Positions 27,794-36,129 of a DNA stretch of 64,000 nucleotides are shown piece by piece; within the stretch, counting starts at the first letter, position 1, and the number at the start of each line of letters is the position of its first letter. A model generated the notes under the pieces. It worked only from the letters and a program-made list of their open reading frames with translations, was not told the DNA's origin and did no database searches. Both the position numbers and the translations under genes were made by a program. Origin of the DNA: Micromonospora globbae (lineage in GTDB: Bacteria > Actinomycetota > Actinomycetes > Mycobacteriales > Micromonosporaceae); contig NZ_RAQQ01000009.1 in assembly GCF_003610785.1 (NCBI RefSeq), positions 1 through 64,000 on the forward strand, in the 5' to 3' direction.

Positions 27794-28831
27794 TTGTCCG
27801 ACATTCTCGTGTCCGAGCAGTCCGCTGCCGGCGCCGCCGGGCGTCCGGCCGGCCGGCTGCTCGAGGTCGACGACCTCCGGGTGGAGTTCCGTACCCGCGA
27901 CGGCGTCGCCAAGGTCATCAACGGGGTCACGTACCACGTCGACGCGGGGGAGACCCTCGCCGTGCTCGGCGAGTCCGGCTCCGGCAAGAGCGTCACCGCG
28001 CAGACGATCATGGGCATCCTCGACACCCCGCCCGGCCACGTCACCGGCGGGCAGGTGCGCTTCCACGGCAAGGACATGCTCAAGATGTCCTTCGAGGAGC
28101 GCCGCCGCATCCGTGGCGAGGGGATCGCCATGATCTTCCAGGATGCGCTCTCCGCGCTCAATCCGGTTTTCACCGTCGGGTTCCAGATCGCCGAGCAGTT
28201 CCGCGTCCGGCGCGGCATGAGCCGCTCGGACGCCAAGAAGCGCGCGATCGAGATGCTCGACCAGGTCAAGATCCCGAACGCCAAGGGCCGGTTCAACAAC
28301 TACCCGCACCAGTTCTCCGGCGGCATGCGGCAGCGGGCGATGATCGCCATGTCGCTGGCGCTCGACCCGGAGGTGCTGATCGCGGACGAGCCGACCACGG
28401 CGCTCGACGTGACCGTGCAGGCCCAGATCATGGACCTGCTCGCCGAGCTGCAGCGCGAGCGGCAGATGGGCATGATCCTGATCACCCACGACCTCGGCGT
28501 GGTCGCCGACGTCGCGGACCGGATCGCGGTCATGTACGCCGGCCGGATCGTCGAGGAAGCCGACGTGTACGACCTGTACGCCAAGCCGGCGCACCCGTAC
28601 ACGCTCGGCCTGCTCAACTCGATCCCGCGGCTGGACGAGAAGGGGCAGCAGCTCCGCACCATCAAGGGCCTCCCGCCGAACCTCATGAACATCCCGCCGG
28701 GCTGCCCGTTCAACCCGCGCTGCCCCATGGCGCAGCCGGTCTGCCGGGAGAAGGTGCCGCCGCTGCTGCAGATCGGCACCGGCCGTGCCAGCGCCTGCCA
28801 CTTCGCCGAGGAGCTGGTGAACCGTGACTGA
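27794..28831 (+). CDS. Oligopeptide ABC transporter ATP-binding protein, DppD/OppD type (operon 1)
   Basis: The 345-residue ATPase has Walker A GESGSGKS, the LSGGMRQR-type signature ([20 protein letters not shown]), Walker B VLIADEP and the C-terminal oligopeptide domain with a cysteine motif ([15 protein letters not shown]) that is typical of DppD/OppD. The TTG at 27794 is chosen because AGGGGAGATCC precedes it directly and the protein then begins like its relatives; longer in-frame starts overlap the permease gene. It ends with an 8-bp overlap with the next ATPase. Confidence 0.93.
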   Translation: MSDILVSEQSAAGAAGRPAGRLLEVDDLRVEFRTRDGVAKVINGVTYHVDAGETLAVLGESGSGKSVTAQTIMGILDTPPGHVTGGQVRFHGKDMLKMSFEERRRIRGEGIAMIFQDALSALNPVFTVGFQIAEQFRVRRGMSRSDAKKRAIEMLDQVKIPNAKGRFNNYPHQFSGGMRQRAMIAMSLALDPEVLIADEPTTALDVTVQAQIMDLLAELQRERQMGMILITHDLGVVADVADRIAVMYAGRIVEEADVYDLYAKPAHPYTLGLLNSIPRLDEKGQQLRTIKGLPPNLMNIPPGCPFNPRCPMAQPVCREKVPPLLQIGTGRASACHFAEELVNRD

Positions 28832-29840
28832 GAACATCCTCGAGGTCCGTGACCTGGTCAAGCACTACCCGGTCACCCGGGGTGTGGTGTTCAAGAAGAC
28901 CATCGGCCACGTCAAGGCGGTCGACGGCGTCTCCTTCGACCTGCGTCAGGGCGAGACCCTCGGTGTGGTGGGCGAGTCCGGCTGCGGCAAGTCGACGCTG
29001 GCCCGGGTGCTCATGAACCTGGAGAAGCCGACCGCCGGCACCGTGCACTACAAGGGCCAGGACATCTCCAAGCTCTCCGGTGGGGCGCTGCGCCGCCTGC
29101 GCCGGCAGATCCAGCTGGTGATGCAGGACCCGTACACCTCGCTGAACCCGCGGATGACCGTCGGCGACATCATCGGCGAGCCGTTCGAGATCCACCCGGA
29201 CGCCGCTCCGCGGGGCAGCCGCCGCAAGCGGGTGCAGGAACTGCTCGACCTGGTGGGTCTCAACCCGGAGCACATCAACCGGTACCCGCACCAGTTCTCC
29301 GGCGGCCAGCGGCAGCGCATCGGCATCGCCCGGGCGCTCGCCCTGCGCCCGGAGATCATCGTCTGCGACGAGCCGGTGTCGGCGCTGGACGTGTCGATCC
29401 AGGCGCAGGTCATGAACCTGCTGGAGAAGCTCCAGGACGAGTTCGGCCTGGCGTACATCTTCATCGCGCACGACCTGTCCGTGGTGCGCCACCTGAGCGA
29501 CCGGGTCGCCGTCATGTACCTCGGCAAGATCGTGGAGATCGGCACCGAGGACGAGATCTACGAGCGGCCGACGCACCCGTACACCCAGGCGCTGCTGTCG
29601 GCCGTGCCGGTGCCGGACCCGACCGTGCGGGAGCACAAGGCGATCATCCGGCTCACCGGTGACGTGCCGTCGCCGGCCGACCCGCCGTCGGGCTGCCGGT
29701 TCCGCACCCGGTGCTGGAAGGCGCAGGACGTCTGCGCCCAGGAGGTGCCGCTGCTCCAGATCCGGCAGGGCTCGGACCACCCGAGCGCGTGCCACTTCGC
29801 GGAGAAGCGGGAGATCGTGGCCACCCACGAGGCCGCCTGA
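28824..29840 (+). CDS. Oligopeptide ABC transporter ATP-binding protein, DppF/OppF type (operon 1)
   Basis: The 338-residue second ATPase has Walker A GESGCGKS, signature [20 protein letters not shown], Walker B IIVCDEP and the OppF-type C-terminus with [13 protein letters not shown]. It is very similar to the DppF paralogue of operon 2 at 44999-46030 (long identical stretches such as [20 protein letters not shown]). The GTG at 28824 overlaps the upstream stop (GTGACTGA). A terminator follows. Confidence 0.93.
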   Translation: MTENILEVRDLVKHYPVTRGVVFKKTIGHVKAVDGVSFDLRQGETLGVVGESGCGKSTLARVLMNLEKPTAGTVHYKGQDISKLSGGALRRLRRQIQLVMQDPYTSLNPRMTVGDIIGEPFEIHPDAAPRGSRRKRVQELLDLVGLNPEHINRYPHQFSGGQRQRIGIARALALRPEIIVCDEPVSALDVSIQAQVMNLLEKLQDEFGLAYIFIAHDLSVVRHLSDRVAVMYLGKIVEIGTEDEIYERPTHPYTQALLSAVPVPDPTVREHKAIIRLTGDVPSPADPPSGCRFRTRCWKAQDVCAQEVPLLQIRQGSDHPSACHFAEKREIVATHEAA

Positions 29841-29852
29841 CACACTCCTTCG

Positions 29853-29891
29853 AACCGCCTGCCGGCGTCCCGACGACGCCGGCAGGCGGTT
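29853..29891 (+). terminator. Terminator of oligopeptide operon 1
   Basis: A 17-bp perfect stem (29853-29869 with 29875-29891), loop CCGAC, ending in TTCC. It lies 12 bp after the last stop codon of the operon. Confidence 0.85.
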
Positions 29892-29966
29892 CCGCGTTCC
29901 CGGCACCGGTCGGCCCCGCGGCGCCCGCGCCGCCCGCGCCCCGCGCCCGCGTCCCGCGATGCACCG

Positions 29967-30025
29967 GTGATCATGAGGTTGGCGGGCTTTTCGATCTCCG
30001 AATCGCCCGCCAACCTCATGATCAC
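29967..30025. repeat. TGATCATGAGGTT palindromic repeat, copy 3 (intact)
   Basis: GTGATCATGAGGTTGGCGGG (29967-29986) is the exact reverse complement of 30006-30025, with one more G-C pair inside and an AT-rich loop (TTTTCGATCTCCGAATC). It is the reference copy that reveals the IS-interrupted half copy at 228-263. Confidence 0.9.
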
Positions 30026-30040
30026 GGGGGAGAGGTCGCC

Positions 30041-30092
30041 GGGGTGGGGGCGGGGAGGGGGGCAGGGGGCAGGGGGGGCAGGGGGGTGGGGG
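30041..30092 (+). other. G-run tract with quadruplex potential
   Basis: The plus strand has about nine runs of four to seven G separated by one or two bases, directly after the end of the chorismate mutase gene (minus strand). The run density fits a G-quadruplex in plus-strand DNA; the mutase mRNA would be C-rich here. Function is unknown. Confidence 0.5.
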
Positions 30093-30731
30093 TTAGAGGG
30101 GGCCGCGGCCGGCGCGGAGCAGCAGCAGGGCCAGCTGCGTACCGTCGGAGCCCAGCGCCACCCGGAAGCGTTCCAGGATCTCCCGCTCGCGGGAGAGCAC
30201 CAGCCGGGTGCCCCCCGAGGCCATGCGGGTCGCGCCGACCTCCTGGGAGAGCCGGGCCCGTTCCTGCCACAGGTCGATGATCGCCTGGTCGATCTGGTCG
30301 ATCCGCTGCCGGATCTCCCGAATGCGGGCCGCCGCGGCGGGCTCCTGCGTACCGGCGTCCAGGACGTGCGGAACACCCGGCGTCCCGATGGCGGCCGTCG
30401 CGGGCGCGTCACCGGTCGATCCGCCGGCGGTGCCGTCAGCCCCGGCCGCCGAGCCGTTCACCGCGCCAGAGGCCCCTGGGCCGCCCGCTGCCGCACCGGA
30501 GTCCGCGGCCCCACCGGGGTTCACCGTCGCGCGAGAATCCCCGGCCGCGGAGGGCGCGGTCGCACCGGAGGGCGCGGTCGCACCGGAGGGCGCGGTCGCG
30601 CCGGAGGGCGCGGTCGCGCCGCCGGCTGCCCCCGCACCGGGCGTCGCCGCCCGCTGCTCACCGGGCGCGTCGGCCGCCTCGTCGCCGCGCGGCGCCGGGC
30701 CGCCGTTCTGCTGCGCCACGTCTGTCATCAT
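30093..30731 (-). CDS. Chorismate mutase (AroQ class) with disordered N-terminus
   Basis: The C-terminal 90 residues form an AroQ-type chorismate mutase, which converts chorismate to prephenate for Phe and Tyr: IREIRQRIDQIDQAIIDLW, QERARLSQEVGATR, SREREILERF and a late Gln in GTQLALLLL supply the expected arginines, the Arg-Glu pair and the Gln. The first 120 residues are Ala/Gly/Ser/Pro-rich and include four repeats of ATAPSG. The ATG at 30731 follows GAGGGG by seven bases; ATG 30728 is possible. The gene lies behind a Tyr/Phe leader peptide and terminator (30781-30929), so it is probably controlled by transcription attenuation. Confidence 0.85.
   Translation of the reverse strand: MMTDVAQQNGGPAPRGDEAADAPGEQRAATPGAGAAGGATAPSGATAPSGATAPSGATAPSAAGDSRATVNPGGAADSGAAAGGPGASGAVNGSAAGADGTAGGSTGDAPATAAIGTPGVPHVLDAGTQEPAAAARIREIRQRIDQIDQAIIDLWQERARLSQEVGATRMASGGTRLVLSREREILERFRVALGSDGTQLALLLLRAGRGPL
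30550..30621. repeat. 18-bp tandem repeat, four units, in the chorismate mutase gene
   Basis: Unit GAGGGCGCGGTCGCACCG on the plus strand repeats four times (30550, 30568, 30586, 30604); the last two differ by one base. It encodes the ATAPSG repeats of the disordered N-terminus, a likely site of length variation between strains. Confidence 0.8.
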
Positions 30732-30780
30732 CGCCGTACCCCTCGGACGTCGTGCCCGGAGCCCGGAACCCGGCACGAGA

Positions 30781-30809
30781 AAGCCCCGGGCTCCAGGAGC
30801 CCGGGGCTT
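30781..30809 (-). terminator. Attenuator terminator before chorismate mutase
   Basis: AAGCCCCGGGCT (30781-30792) pairs with AGCCCGGGGCTT (30798-30809), loop five bases, and on the minus strand is followed by TTTCT-like sequence. It lies between the leader peptide stop (30827) and the mutase start (30731). A competing 10-pair antiterminator uses minus-strand bases 30847-30856 (GGGAGTCCGG) with 30795-30804 (CCGGGCTCCT). Confidence 0.85.
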
Positions 30810-30826
30810 CTTCGCAGGTCTGTCGA

Positions 30827-30892
30827 TCAGGCGCGACCTACGGCAGCCGGACTCCCGGTGCCGTAGTAAAAGTAGTAACGCTGACCGAACAC
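30827..30892 (-). CDS. Leader peptide rich in Tyr and Phe (attenuator)
   Basis: Starting at GTG 30892 the minus strand encodes 21 residues, MFGQRYYFYYGTGSPAAVGR plus a final Ala, then TGA. Four Tyr and one Phe are consecutive (residues 6-10); the Phe codon is TTT, unusual in this GC-rich DNA. CATACT (30900-30905) lies seven bases before the GTG, so the mRNA should start at the GTG. The last Tyr codon begins the hairpin CTACGGCA/TGCCGTAG (30859-30866 with 30838-30845). A ribosome stalled for charged tRNA-Tyr would cover this arm, free the antiterminator and let transcription reach chorismate mutase. Confidence 0.75.
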   Translation of the reverse strand: MFGQRYYFYYGTGSPAAVGRA

Positions 30893-30899
30893 GCCGTCG

Positions 30900-30929
30900 A
30901 GTATGCCCACCCCAGGGGCCGGCGCGCAA
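30900..30929 (-). promoter_or_regulatory. Promoter of the chorismate mutase leader
   Basis: On the minus strand, -35 TTGCGC (30924-30929), an 18-bp spacer and -10 CATACT (30900-30905) place the transcription start at 30892, the first base of the leader peptide GTG. Confidence 0.65.
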
Positions 30930-31090
30930 GGAATCCCACGAACCGGGCGGACACCGGCCGGGAGCACGGCATCGGTGGGCGTCGAGGGGGCCCGTCCGCG
31001 GCCGGGACGCGTCAGAGAGGCGGCCTTCCCCGCCGGGTCGGGCGTGCGCGGTCCGGGAGTGTCCGGCCGGCGGCATAGACTCGCCGTGCG

Positions 31091-33490
31091 ATGCATCCTC
31101 TCTTCGACATCCCCGCGTCCCCGCCCGCGCCCGAGCCTGCCCGCCCGCACCGGCCCGGCGGCGGTCGGAGCCGTCTCGACCCGCAGGAACTGCTGACGGG
31201 GTTGAACGGCCCGCAACGCGACGCCGTCACCCACGCCGGCTCGCCCCTGCTGATCGTCGCGGGCGCCGGCTCCGGCAAGACGCGGGTGCTCACCCACCGG
31301 ATCGCCTACCTGCTCGCCGCGCGGGACGTGCACCCCGGGGAGATCATCGCGATCACGTTCACCAACAAGGCCGCCGGTGAGATGAAGGAGCGGGTCGCCG
31401 CGCTGGTCGGCCCGCGGGCGCGGCTCATGTGGGTGTCGACGTTCCACTCGGCGTGCGTACGCATCCTGCGGGCCGAGCACGAGCACGCCGGGCTGAAGTC
31501 CACGTTCTCGATCTACGACGCGGACGACTCGCGCCGGCTGATGCAGATGGTGGCCCGCGAGCTGGATCTCGACCCGAAGCGCTACCCGGCGCGGGGGCTC
31601 GCCGCCCAGGTCTCCAACCTGAAGAACGAGCTGGTCGATCCGGAGTCCTTCGCGGCCCGGGCGAAGGGCCCCAACGAGCGGGCGCTCGCCGAGGCGTACA
31701 CGCTCTACCAGCGCCGGCTGCGCGAGGCCCACGCGCTGGACTTCGACGACCTCATCATGACGACGGTGCACCTGCTCCAGTCGCACCCGCACGTGGCCGA
31801 GACCTACCGCCGGCGGTTCCGGCACGTGCTGGTGGACGAGTACCAGGACACCAACCACGCCCAGTACGTCCTGATCAAGGAGCTGGTCTCCGGCACCGAG
31901 GGGCTGCCGCCAGCCGAGCTCTGCGTGGTGGGTGACGCGGACCAGTCGATCTACGCGTTCCGGGGCGCGACCATCCGCAACATCCTGGAGTTCGAGCGGG
32001 ACTTCACCGACGCCCGGACGATCCTGCTGGAGCAGAACTACCGCTCCACCCAGACGATCCTCAACGCCGCCAACGCGGTGATCGACCGCAACACGTCGCG
32101 GAAGCCGAAGCGGCTGTGGAGCGACGCCGGGCCGGGCGAGCGGATCGTGGGCTACGTGGCCGACACCGAGCACGCCGAGGCGGACTGGGTGGCCCGCGAG
32201 ATCGACCGGCTGGTCGACGACGGCGAGGCGCGTCCGGGTGACGTGGCGGTGTTCTACCGCACCAACGCCCAGTCGCGCGTCTTCGAGGAGGTGTTCATCC
32301 GGGTCGGCCTGCCGTACAAGGTGGTCGGCGGGGTGCGCTTCTACGAGCGCAAGGAGGTCCGGGACGCCCTGGCCTACCTGCGCGCCGTGGTCAACGACGA
32401 CGACACGGTCAGCCTGCGCCGGATCCTCAACACGCCGCGCCGGGGGATCGGTGAGCGGGCGGAGGCGTGCGTCGAGGCCCTCGCCAGCCGGGAGCGGATC
32501 TCCTTCGGCGCGGCGCTGCGGCGGGCGAAGGAGGCGCCGGGCATCTCCACCCGTGCCGCGAACGGCATCGCCGACTTCGTGGCCCTGCTGGACGGCGCCC
32601 GCGAGCTGGCCGACACCGGCACGCCCGAGGAGGTGCTGGAGGCGCTGCTCACCCGCTCGGGCTACCTGAGCGAACTGGAGGAGAGCATCGACCCGCAGGA
32701 CGCCGGGCGGGTCGACAACCTCCAGGAACTCGTGAGCGTGGCCCGGGAGTACACGGAGCGGATCGAGGCGACCGGGGCCGAGGGGGAGCGGGCCACCGTG
32801 GCGGGCTTCCTCGAACAGGTCGCCCTCGTCGCCGACGCCGACCAGGTGCCCACCGACGACCCGGAGCACCAGGGCGTGGTCACCCTCATGACCCTGCACA
32901 CGGCGAAGGGCCTGGAGTTCCCGGTGGTATTCCTCACCGGTCTCGAGGACGGCGTGTTCCCGCACCTGCGGTCGCTCGGCGACACCCGCGAGCTGGAGGA
33001 GGAGCGGCGACTGGCGTACGTGGGGATCACCCGTGCCCGGCAGCGCCTCTACCTCTCCCGGGCGGTCACCCGCTCCGCGTGGGGGCAGCCGGCCTACAAC
33101 CCGCCGTCGCGTTTCCTGGAGGAGCTGCCGCCGGAGCTGGTGCGCTGGGAGCGGACCGAGGGGTCGTACACCTCGTGGGCCGGCGGGGGAGGCGGCGTCG
33201 GCGGCCGCGCGGACCGCGCGCCCGGCGGGCGCGGCGGCTTCACCGGCGGTACGCCGAAGGCGGCCCAACTGGCCCGCCGGCTCGGTGTGGACGGCAGCCG
33301 CCTCACCACGGCCAGCGAGTTGCCGCAGGCGCCGAAGGTGGCCGCCGGCGACCGGGTGAACCACCAGCGCTACGGGCTGGGTCGGGTGCTCGTGGTGGAG
33401 GGGCACGGCCCGGGCGCCCGGGCCCAGATCGACTTCGGCGACCAGACCCTGTGGCTGGTGCTGCGGCACGCCCCGATCGACAAGCTCTGA
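31091..33490 (+). CDS. pcrA: UvrD/PcrA-type superfamily 1 DNA helicase
   Basis: The 799-residue helicase unwinds DNA 3' to 5' in repair and in clearing replication and transcription blocks. Walker A GAGSGKT lies at 58-64; other SF1 motifs include ITFTNKAAGEMKER, LVDEYQDTN, VVGDADQSIYAFRGA, LEQNYRST, VTLMTLHTAKGLEFP and VGITRARQRLYLSRA. The C-terminus (about 750-799) has a Tudor-like fold (VAAGDRVNHQRYGLGRVLVV) that in PcrA contacts RNA polymerase. The ATG at 31091 lies nine bases after TAGACT, with no clear ribosome binding site. It is divergent from the attenuator. Confidence 0.94.
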   Translation: MHPLFDIPASPPAPEPARPHRPGGGRSRLDPQELLTGLNGPQRDAVTHAGSPLLIVAGAGSGKTRVLTHRIAYLLAARDVHPGEIIAITFTNKAAGEMKERVAALVGPRARLMWVSTFHSACVRILRAEHEHAGLKSTFSIYDADDSRRLMQMVARELDLDPKRYPARGLAAQVSNLKNELVDPESFAARAKGPNERALAEAYTLYQRRLREAHALDFDDLIMTTVHLLQSHPHVAETYRRRFRHVLVDEYQDTNHAQYVLIKELVSGTEGLPPAELCVVGDADQSIYAFRGATIRNILEFERDFTDARTILLEQNYRSTQTILNAANAVIDRNTSRKPKRLWSDAGPGERIVGYVADTEHAEADWVAREIDRLVDDGEARPGDVAVFYRTNAQSRVFEEVFIRVGLPYKVVGGVRFYERKEVRDALAYLRAVVNDDDTVSLRRILNTPRRGIGERAEACVEALASRERISFGAALRRAKEAPGISTRAANGIADFVALLDGARELADTGTPEEVLEALLTRSGYLSELEESIDPQDAGRVDNLQELVSVAREYTERIEATGAEGERATVAGFLEQVALVADADQVPTDDPEHQGVVTLMTLHTAKGLEFPVVFLTGLEDGVFPHLRSLGDTRELEEERRLAYVGITRARQRLYLSRAVTRSAWGQPAYNPPSRFLEELPPELVRWERTEGSYTSWAGGGGGVGGRADRAPGGRGGFTGGTPKAAQLARRLGVDGSRLTTASELPQAPKVAAGDRVNHQRYGLGRVLVVEGHGPGARAQIDFGDQTLWLVLRHAPIDKL

Positions 33491-33541
33491 CGGTGCGGTC
33501 CCGGCGGTGACGGGCGGGCGCCTCGGGGCCGGCCGTCCGGC

Positions 33542-34522
33542 TCAGCTGACCGCGCCGGTCGCCGCCCGGGCGTAGCGGCGGGCCAGGCGCGCGAACGCGT
33601 CCCGCAGTTCGGCCGGCCCGACGACCTCGATGTCCGCGTCGAACCTGCCGATGGCGGCGGCCAGGCCCGCCCACGACCACGAGCCGAGGGTGAGCCGGCA
33701 GCGGTCCGTGCCGAGTTCCTCGACGATCCCGTCGCGGGTGTAGGTGGCGACGGTGGTGGCGGGAAGGTCGAGGATCACCTCGCCCCGGCACGGCCAGTCG
33801 CCCGAGCCGTCGGCGCCGCGGAACCTGCCGGTGACGAAGGCGGCCACGTCACCGGTGGGCAGCTCGCGCGGGGTGAAGCGGGGGCCGGTGGGGGTGCGCG
33901 GGGTGATCCGGTCGGCGCGGAAGGTACGCCAGTCCCGCCGGTCGAGGTCCCAGGCCACGAGGTACCACCGCCCGCCCCAGGTGACGAGGTGATGGGGCTC
34001 CACCCGTCTCGGCGGAGACCCGCCGTCGTCGGATCCCCGTGCGCGCGCGTAGTCGAAGCGCAGCACCTCGCGGGCGCGGACGGCGGCGCTGAGCGCCACC
34101 AGCACACCGCTGTCGGCCGGCGGATCCGGAGGGGCGGCGTCGACGGCGGTGACCTGGAGGGCGTCGACGCGGTGGCGCAGCCGTGCCGGCATGACCTGCC
34201 GGACGGTGGTGAGCGCGCGCGTCGCGGCCTCCTCGATGCCGGCGCCGGCGGTGGCGGCGGTCTGGAGGGCGATGGCGAGGGCCACTGCCTGCTCGTCGTC
34301 GAAGAGCAGTGGGGGCAGTCGCGTGCCGGCGCCGAGCCGGTACCCGCCGTCGGGGCCCCGGCTGGCCACGATCGGGTAGCCGAGTTCGCGCAGGCGGTCG
34401 ACGTCGCGGCGCACCGTGCGGGGACTGACCTCCAGCCGCTCGGCGAGCAGGGCCCCCGGCCAGTCCCGGCGTGCCTGGAGCAGCGAGAGCAGTGAGAGCA
34501 GTCGGGCTGACGTCGTCGGCAT
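33542..34522 (-). CDS. HTH- and WYL-domain transcriptional regulator
   Basis: The 326-residue protein has an N-terminal winged helix (about 1-60: LLSLLSLLQARRDWPGALLA, then EVSPRTVRRDVDRLRELGYP) and a WYL ligand-sensing domain (about 135-220) with the WYLVAWDLDRRDWRTFRADR segment. Such regulators often repress a neighbouring gene. The ATG at 34522 matches the usual MPTTSARLL start, though its ribosome binding site (GGAG) is close; a TTG at 34543 would add seven residues. It is divergent from a VOC protein, which is its most likely target. Confidence 0.85.
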   Translation of the reverse strand: MPTTSARLLSLLSLLQARRDWPGALLAERLEVSPRTVRRDVDRLRELGYPIVASRGPDGGYRLGAGTRLPPLLFDDEQAVALAIALQTAATAGAGIEEAATRALTTVRQVMPARLRHRVDALQVTAVDAAPPDPPADSGVLVALSAAVRAREVLRFDYARARGSDDGGSPPRRVEPHHLVTWGGRWYLVAWDLDRRDWRTFRADRITPRTPTGPRFTPRELPTGDVAAFVTGRFRGADGSGDWPCRGEVILDLPATTVATYTRDGIVEELGTDRCRLTLGSWSWAGLAAAIGRFDADIEVVGPAELRDAFARLARRYARAATGAVS

Positions 34523-34613
34523 CACTCCATGGTGCGCCGACAAGCGGCCACAATCTGACCGCTACTCCTGCGACGGTGGTCCGCGCCAACAACGGCGCAC
34601 GTGAGGAGACACC

Positions 34614-35036
34614 ATGTCGATCAAGTCCGTCACCCACCTGAACTTCCGGGGTGACGCCCGATCCGCGCTCGAGTTCTACCGGTCCGTGTTCGGTGGCGAC
34701 CTCGCCGTCGTCACCTACCGGGACGCCGGCGCCGTGTCGGAGCCCGCCGAGGCCGACCAGGTGATGTGGGGCCAGGTGGCCGCCGACAACGGCTTCCAGG
34801 TGATGGCCTACGACGTCCCCTCGGCGATGCCCTGGGAGCGGGGTGAGAACTCCTTCTTCGTGTCCGTCCGTGGCGAGAGCGCGCAGGAGATCACCGCGTA
34901 CTGGGAGGGGCTGTCCGGCGGAGCCACCGTCGTGCGGCCGCTCGGGCCGGCGCCGTGGGCGCCGCTCTACGGGATGCTCACGGACCGCTTCGGCGTCGTC
35001 TGGGTCCTGGACGTCGTGGGCGACCAGGGCCGGTGA
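34614..35036 (+). CDS. VOC superfamily protein (PhnB/glyoxalase-like)
   Basis: A 140-residue single-unit VOC protein starting MSIKSVTHLNFRGDARSALE, typical of the PhnB/3-demethylubiquinone-methyltransferase-like group (FYRSVFGGDL, YGMLTDRFGVVWVLDV). These bind metals or small molecules; many are annotated as glyoxalase or resistance proteins without a known substrate. The ATG at 34614 follows GTGAGGAGACACC. Divergent pairing with a WYL regulator suggests inducible expression. Confidence 0.82.
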   Translation: MSIKSVTHLNFRGDARSALEFYRSVFGGDLAVVTYRDAGAVSEPAEADQVMWGQVAADNGFQVMAYDVPSAMPWERGENSFFVSVRGESAQEITAYWEGLSGGATVVRPLGPAPWAPLYGMLTDRFGVVWVLDVVGDQGR

Positions 35037-35044
35037 GCACCGGG

Positions 35045-35076
35045 CGTGGTGCGGGAGGGTCGCCTCCCGCACCACG
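35045..35076. terminator. Bidirectional terminator between VOC and M23 genes
   Basis: A 14-bp perfect stem (35045-35058 with 35063-35076), loop GTCG, in the 57-bp gap between convergent genes. Confidence 0.8.
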
Positions 35077-35093
35077 CGTGTCGGGTCGGGCCG

Positions 35094-35867
35094 TCAGCAG
35101 GCCACGTCGATGCCCCGGGCCCGCAGGAACGGTGCCGGGTCGATCTGGTTCCACATCTGGCCCTTGTGCACCTCGAAGTGCAGGTGCGGGCCCGTGGCGT
35201 CGCCGGTGGCGCCCTCGTACCCGATGACCTCGCCGGCGGTGACCTTGTCGCCGACGCTGACGGCGATCCGGCTCTGGTGGGCGTAGTGGGTCAGGTAGCC
35301 GTTGCCGTGGTCGATGAAGACCGAGTTGCCGTACCCGTCGCCGGCGTCACCGGCCTTCACCACCGTGCCGCCGAAGGCGGCGTGGATCGGGGTGCCGTCG
35401 GGCATGGCGAAGTCGATCCCCGCGTGCAGGGTGCCCCAGCGGGGGCCGTAGCAGGAGGTGATCGTCGCGCCCTTCATCGGGATGACCCAGGCCGGCTTCG
35501 GCTTCGTCGTCTTCTTCACCGTCGGCTTGGGCTTCGGCGTGGCCGACGTCGCCGAGGGCGACGGTTGGGCGCTGGTCGGGCTCGGGGTCGGGCTCAGCGG
35601 CGTGGCGGAGGGGGTGACCGGCGCGCTCGACTCGCGTGCGGAGCGGTCGGCCCGGGCGGCGGCGTCGGCACGTGCCTGGGCGTCGAGCGAGACGGGCGCG
35701 GGTGCGGAGTCGTGCCCGGTCGTGGCGATGGCGGCGCCGGCGACACCGATGCCCACCACGGCGACCGCTCCGACCACGAGGAGCCGGACGCGTCCGGCCG
35801 GCCGGCGGTGCCGCACCACCTCGGCGTCGGCGGGCTGCCCGTTCTGGATGCTGCTGTCTTCCTGCAC
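35094..35867 (-). CDS. M23 family metallopeptidase, membrane-anchored
   Basis: The 257-residue protein has an N-terminal transmembrane helix (about 28-50), a Ser/Thr/Pro/Lys-rich linker (about 55-125) and a C-terminal M23 (lysostaphin-like) domain with zinc motifs HAGIDFA and HLHFEV. It probably cuts peptidoglycan cross-links outside the membrane during growth. The GTG at 35867 begins MQEDSSIQNG, after GAAGGTCC. A second M23 gene lies upstream in the same direction, separated by its own terminator. M23 genes follow pcrA in Streptomyces as well. Confidence 0.9.
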   Translation of the reverse strand: MQEDSSIQNGQPADAEVVRHRRPAGRVRLLVVGAVAVVGIGVAGAAIATTGHDSAPAPVSLDAQARADAAARADRSARESSAPVTPSATPLSPTPSPTSAQPSPSATSATPKPKPTVKKTTKPKPAWVIPMKGATITSCYGPRWGTLHAGIDFAMPDGTPIHAAFGGTVVKAGDAGDGYGNSVFIDHGNGYLTHYAHQSRIAVSVGDKVTAGEVIGYEGATGDATGPHLHFEVHKGQMWNQIDPAPFLRARGIDVAC

Positions 35868-36082
35868 GGTGGACCTTCACGTGTCGAGGGGCTGGACCCG
35901 ACAGATCCTGGTGAACCGCGGGGCCGCGGCGATCGAGGGGGCGGGGTGGACGGACGGGGCGCGGGTCATCGGCCGCCCCGGTATGTCCCGTCGTGGCCGT
36001 TCTGACCCGCTAAGTGATCATGCCAAGGCGTGGCGGTGGTCACACTCGTCCGGGTGACGCAGGTTACCGGCGCACACAGAAA

Positions 36083-36110
36083 ACCGCCCGGATCGGTTGA
36101 TCCGGGCGGT
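36083..36110 (-). terminator. Terminator of the upstream M23 gene
   Basis: ACCGCCCGGATC (36083-36094) pairs with GATCCGGGCGGT (36099-36110), loop GGTT; on the minus strand it is followed by TTTTCTG, a proper U tract. Confidence 0.88.
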
Positions 36111-36129
36111 CAACGGGCGATACGGAGCG

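Noticed and set aside
30827..33469. 880-codon open frame antisense to pcrA
   Set aside because: Shadow of the high-GC pcrA gene; only its last 21 codons, lying outside pcrA, have independent support as the leader peptide.
34523..34543. TTG start for the WYL regulator
   Set aside because: It adds seven residues without family support; the ATG at 34522 matches the usual N-terminus, though the choice is not certain.
35868..36082. Possible c-di-AMP (ydaO) riboswitch upstream of the M23 gene, as known for actinobacterial wall hydrolases
   Set aside because: I found none of the conserved ydaO core words on the minus strand.
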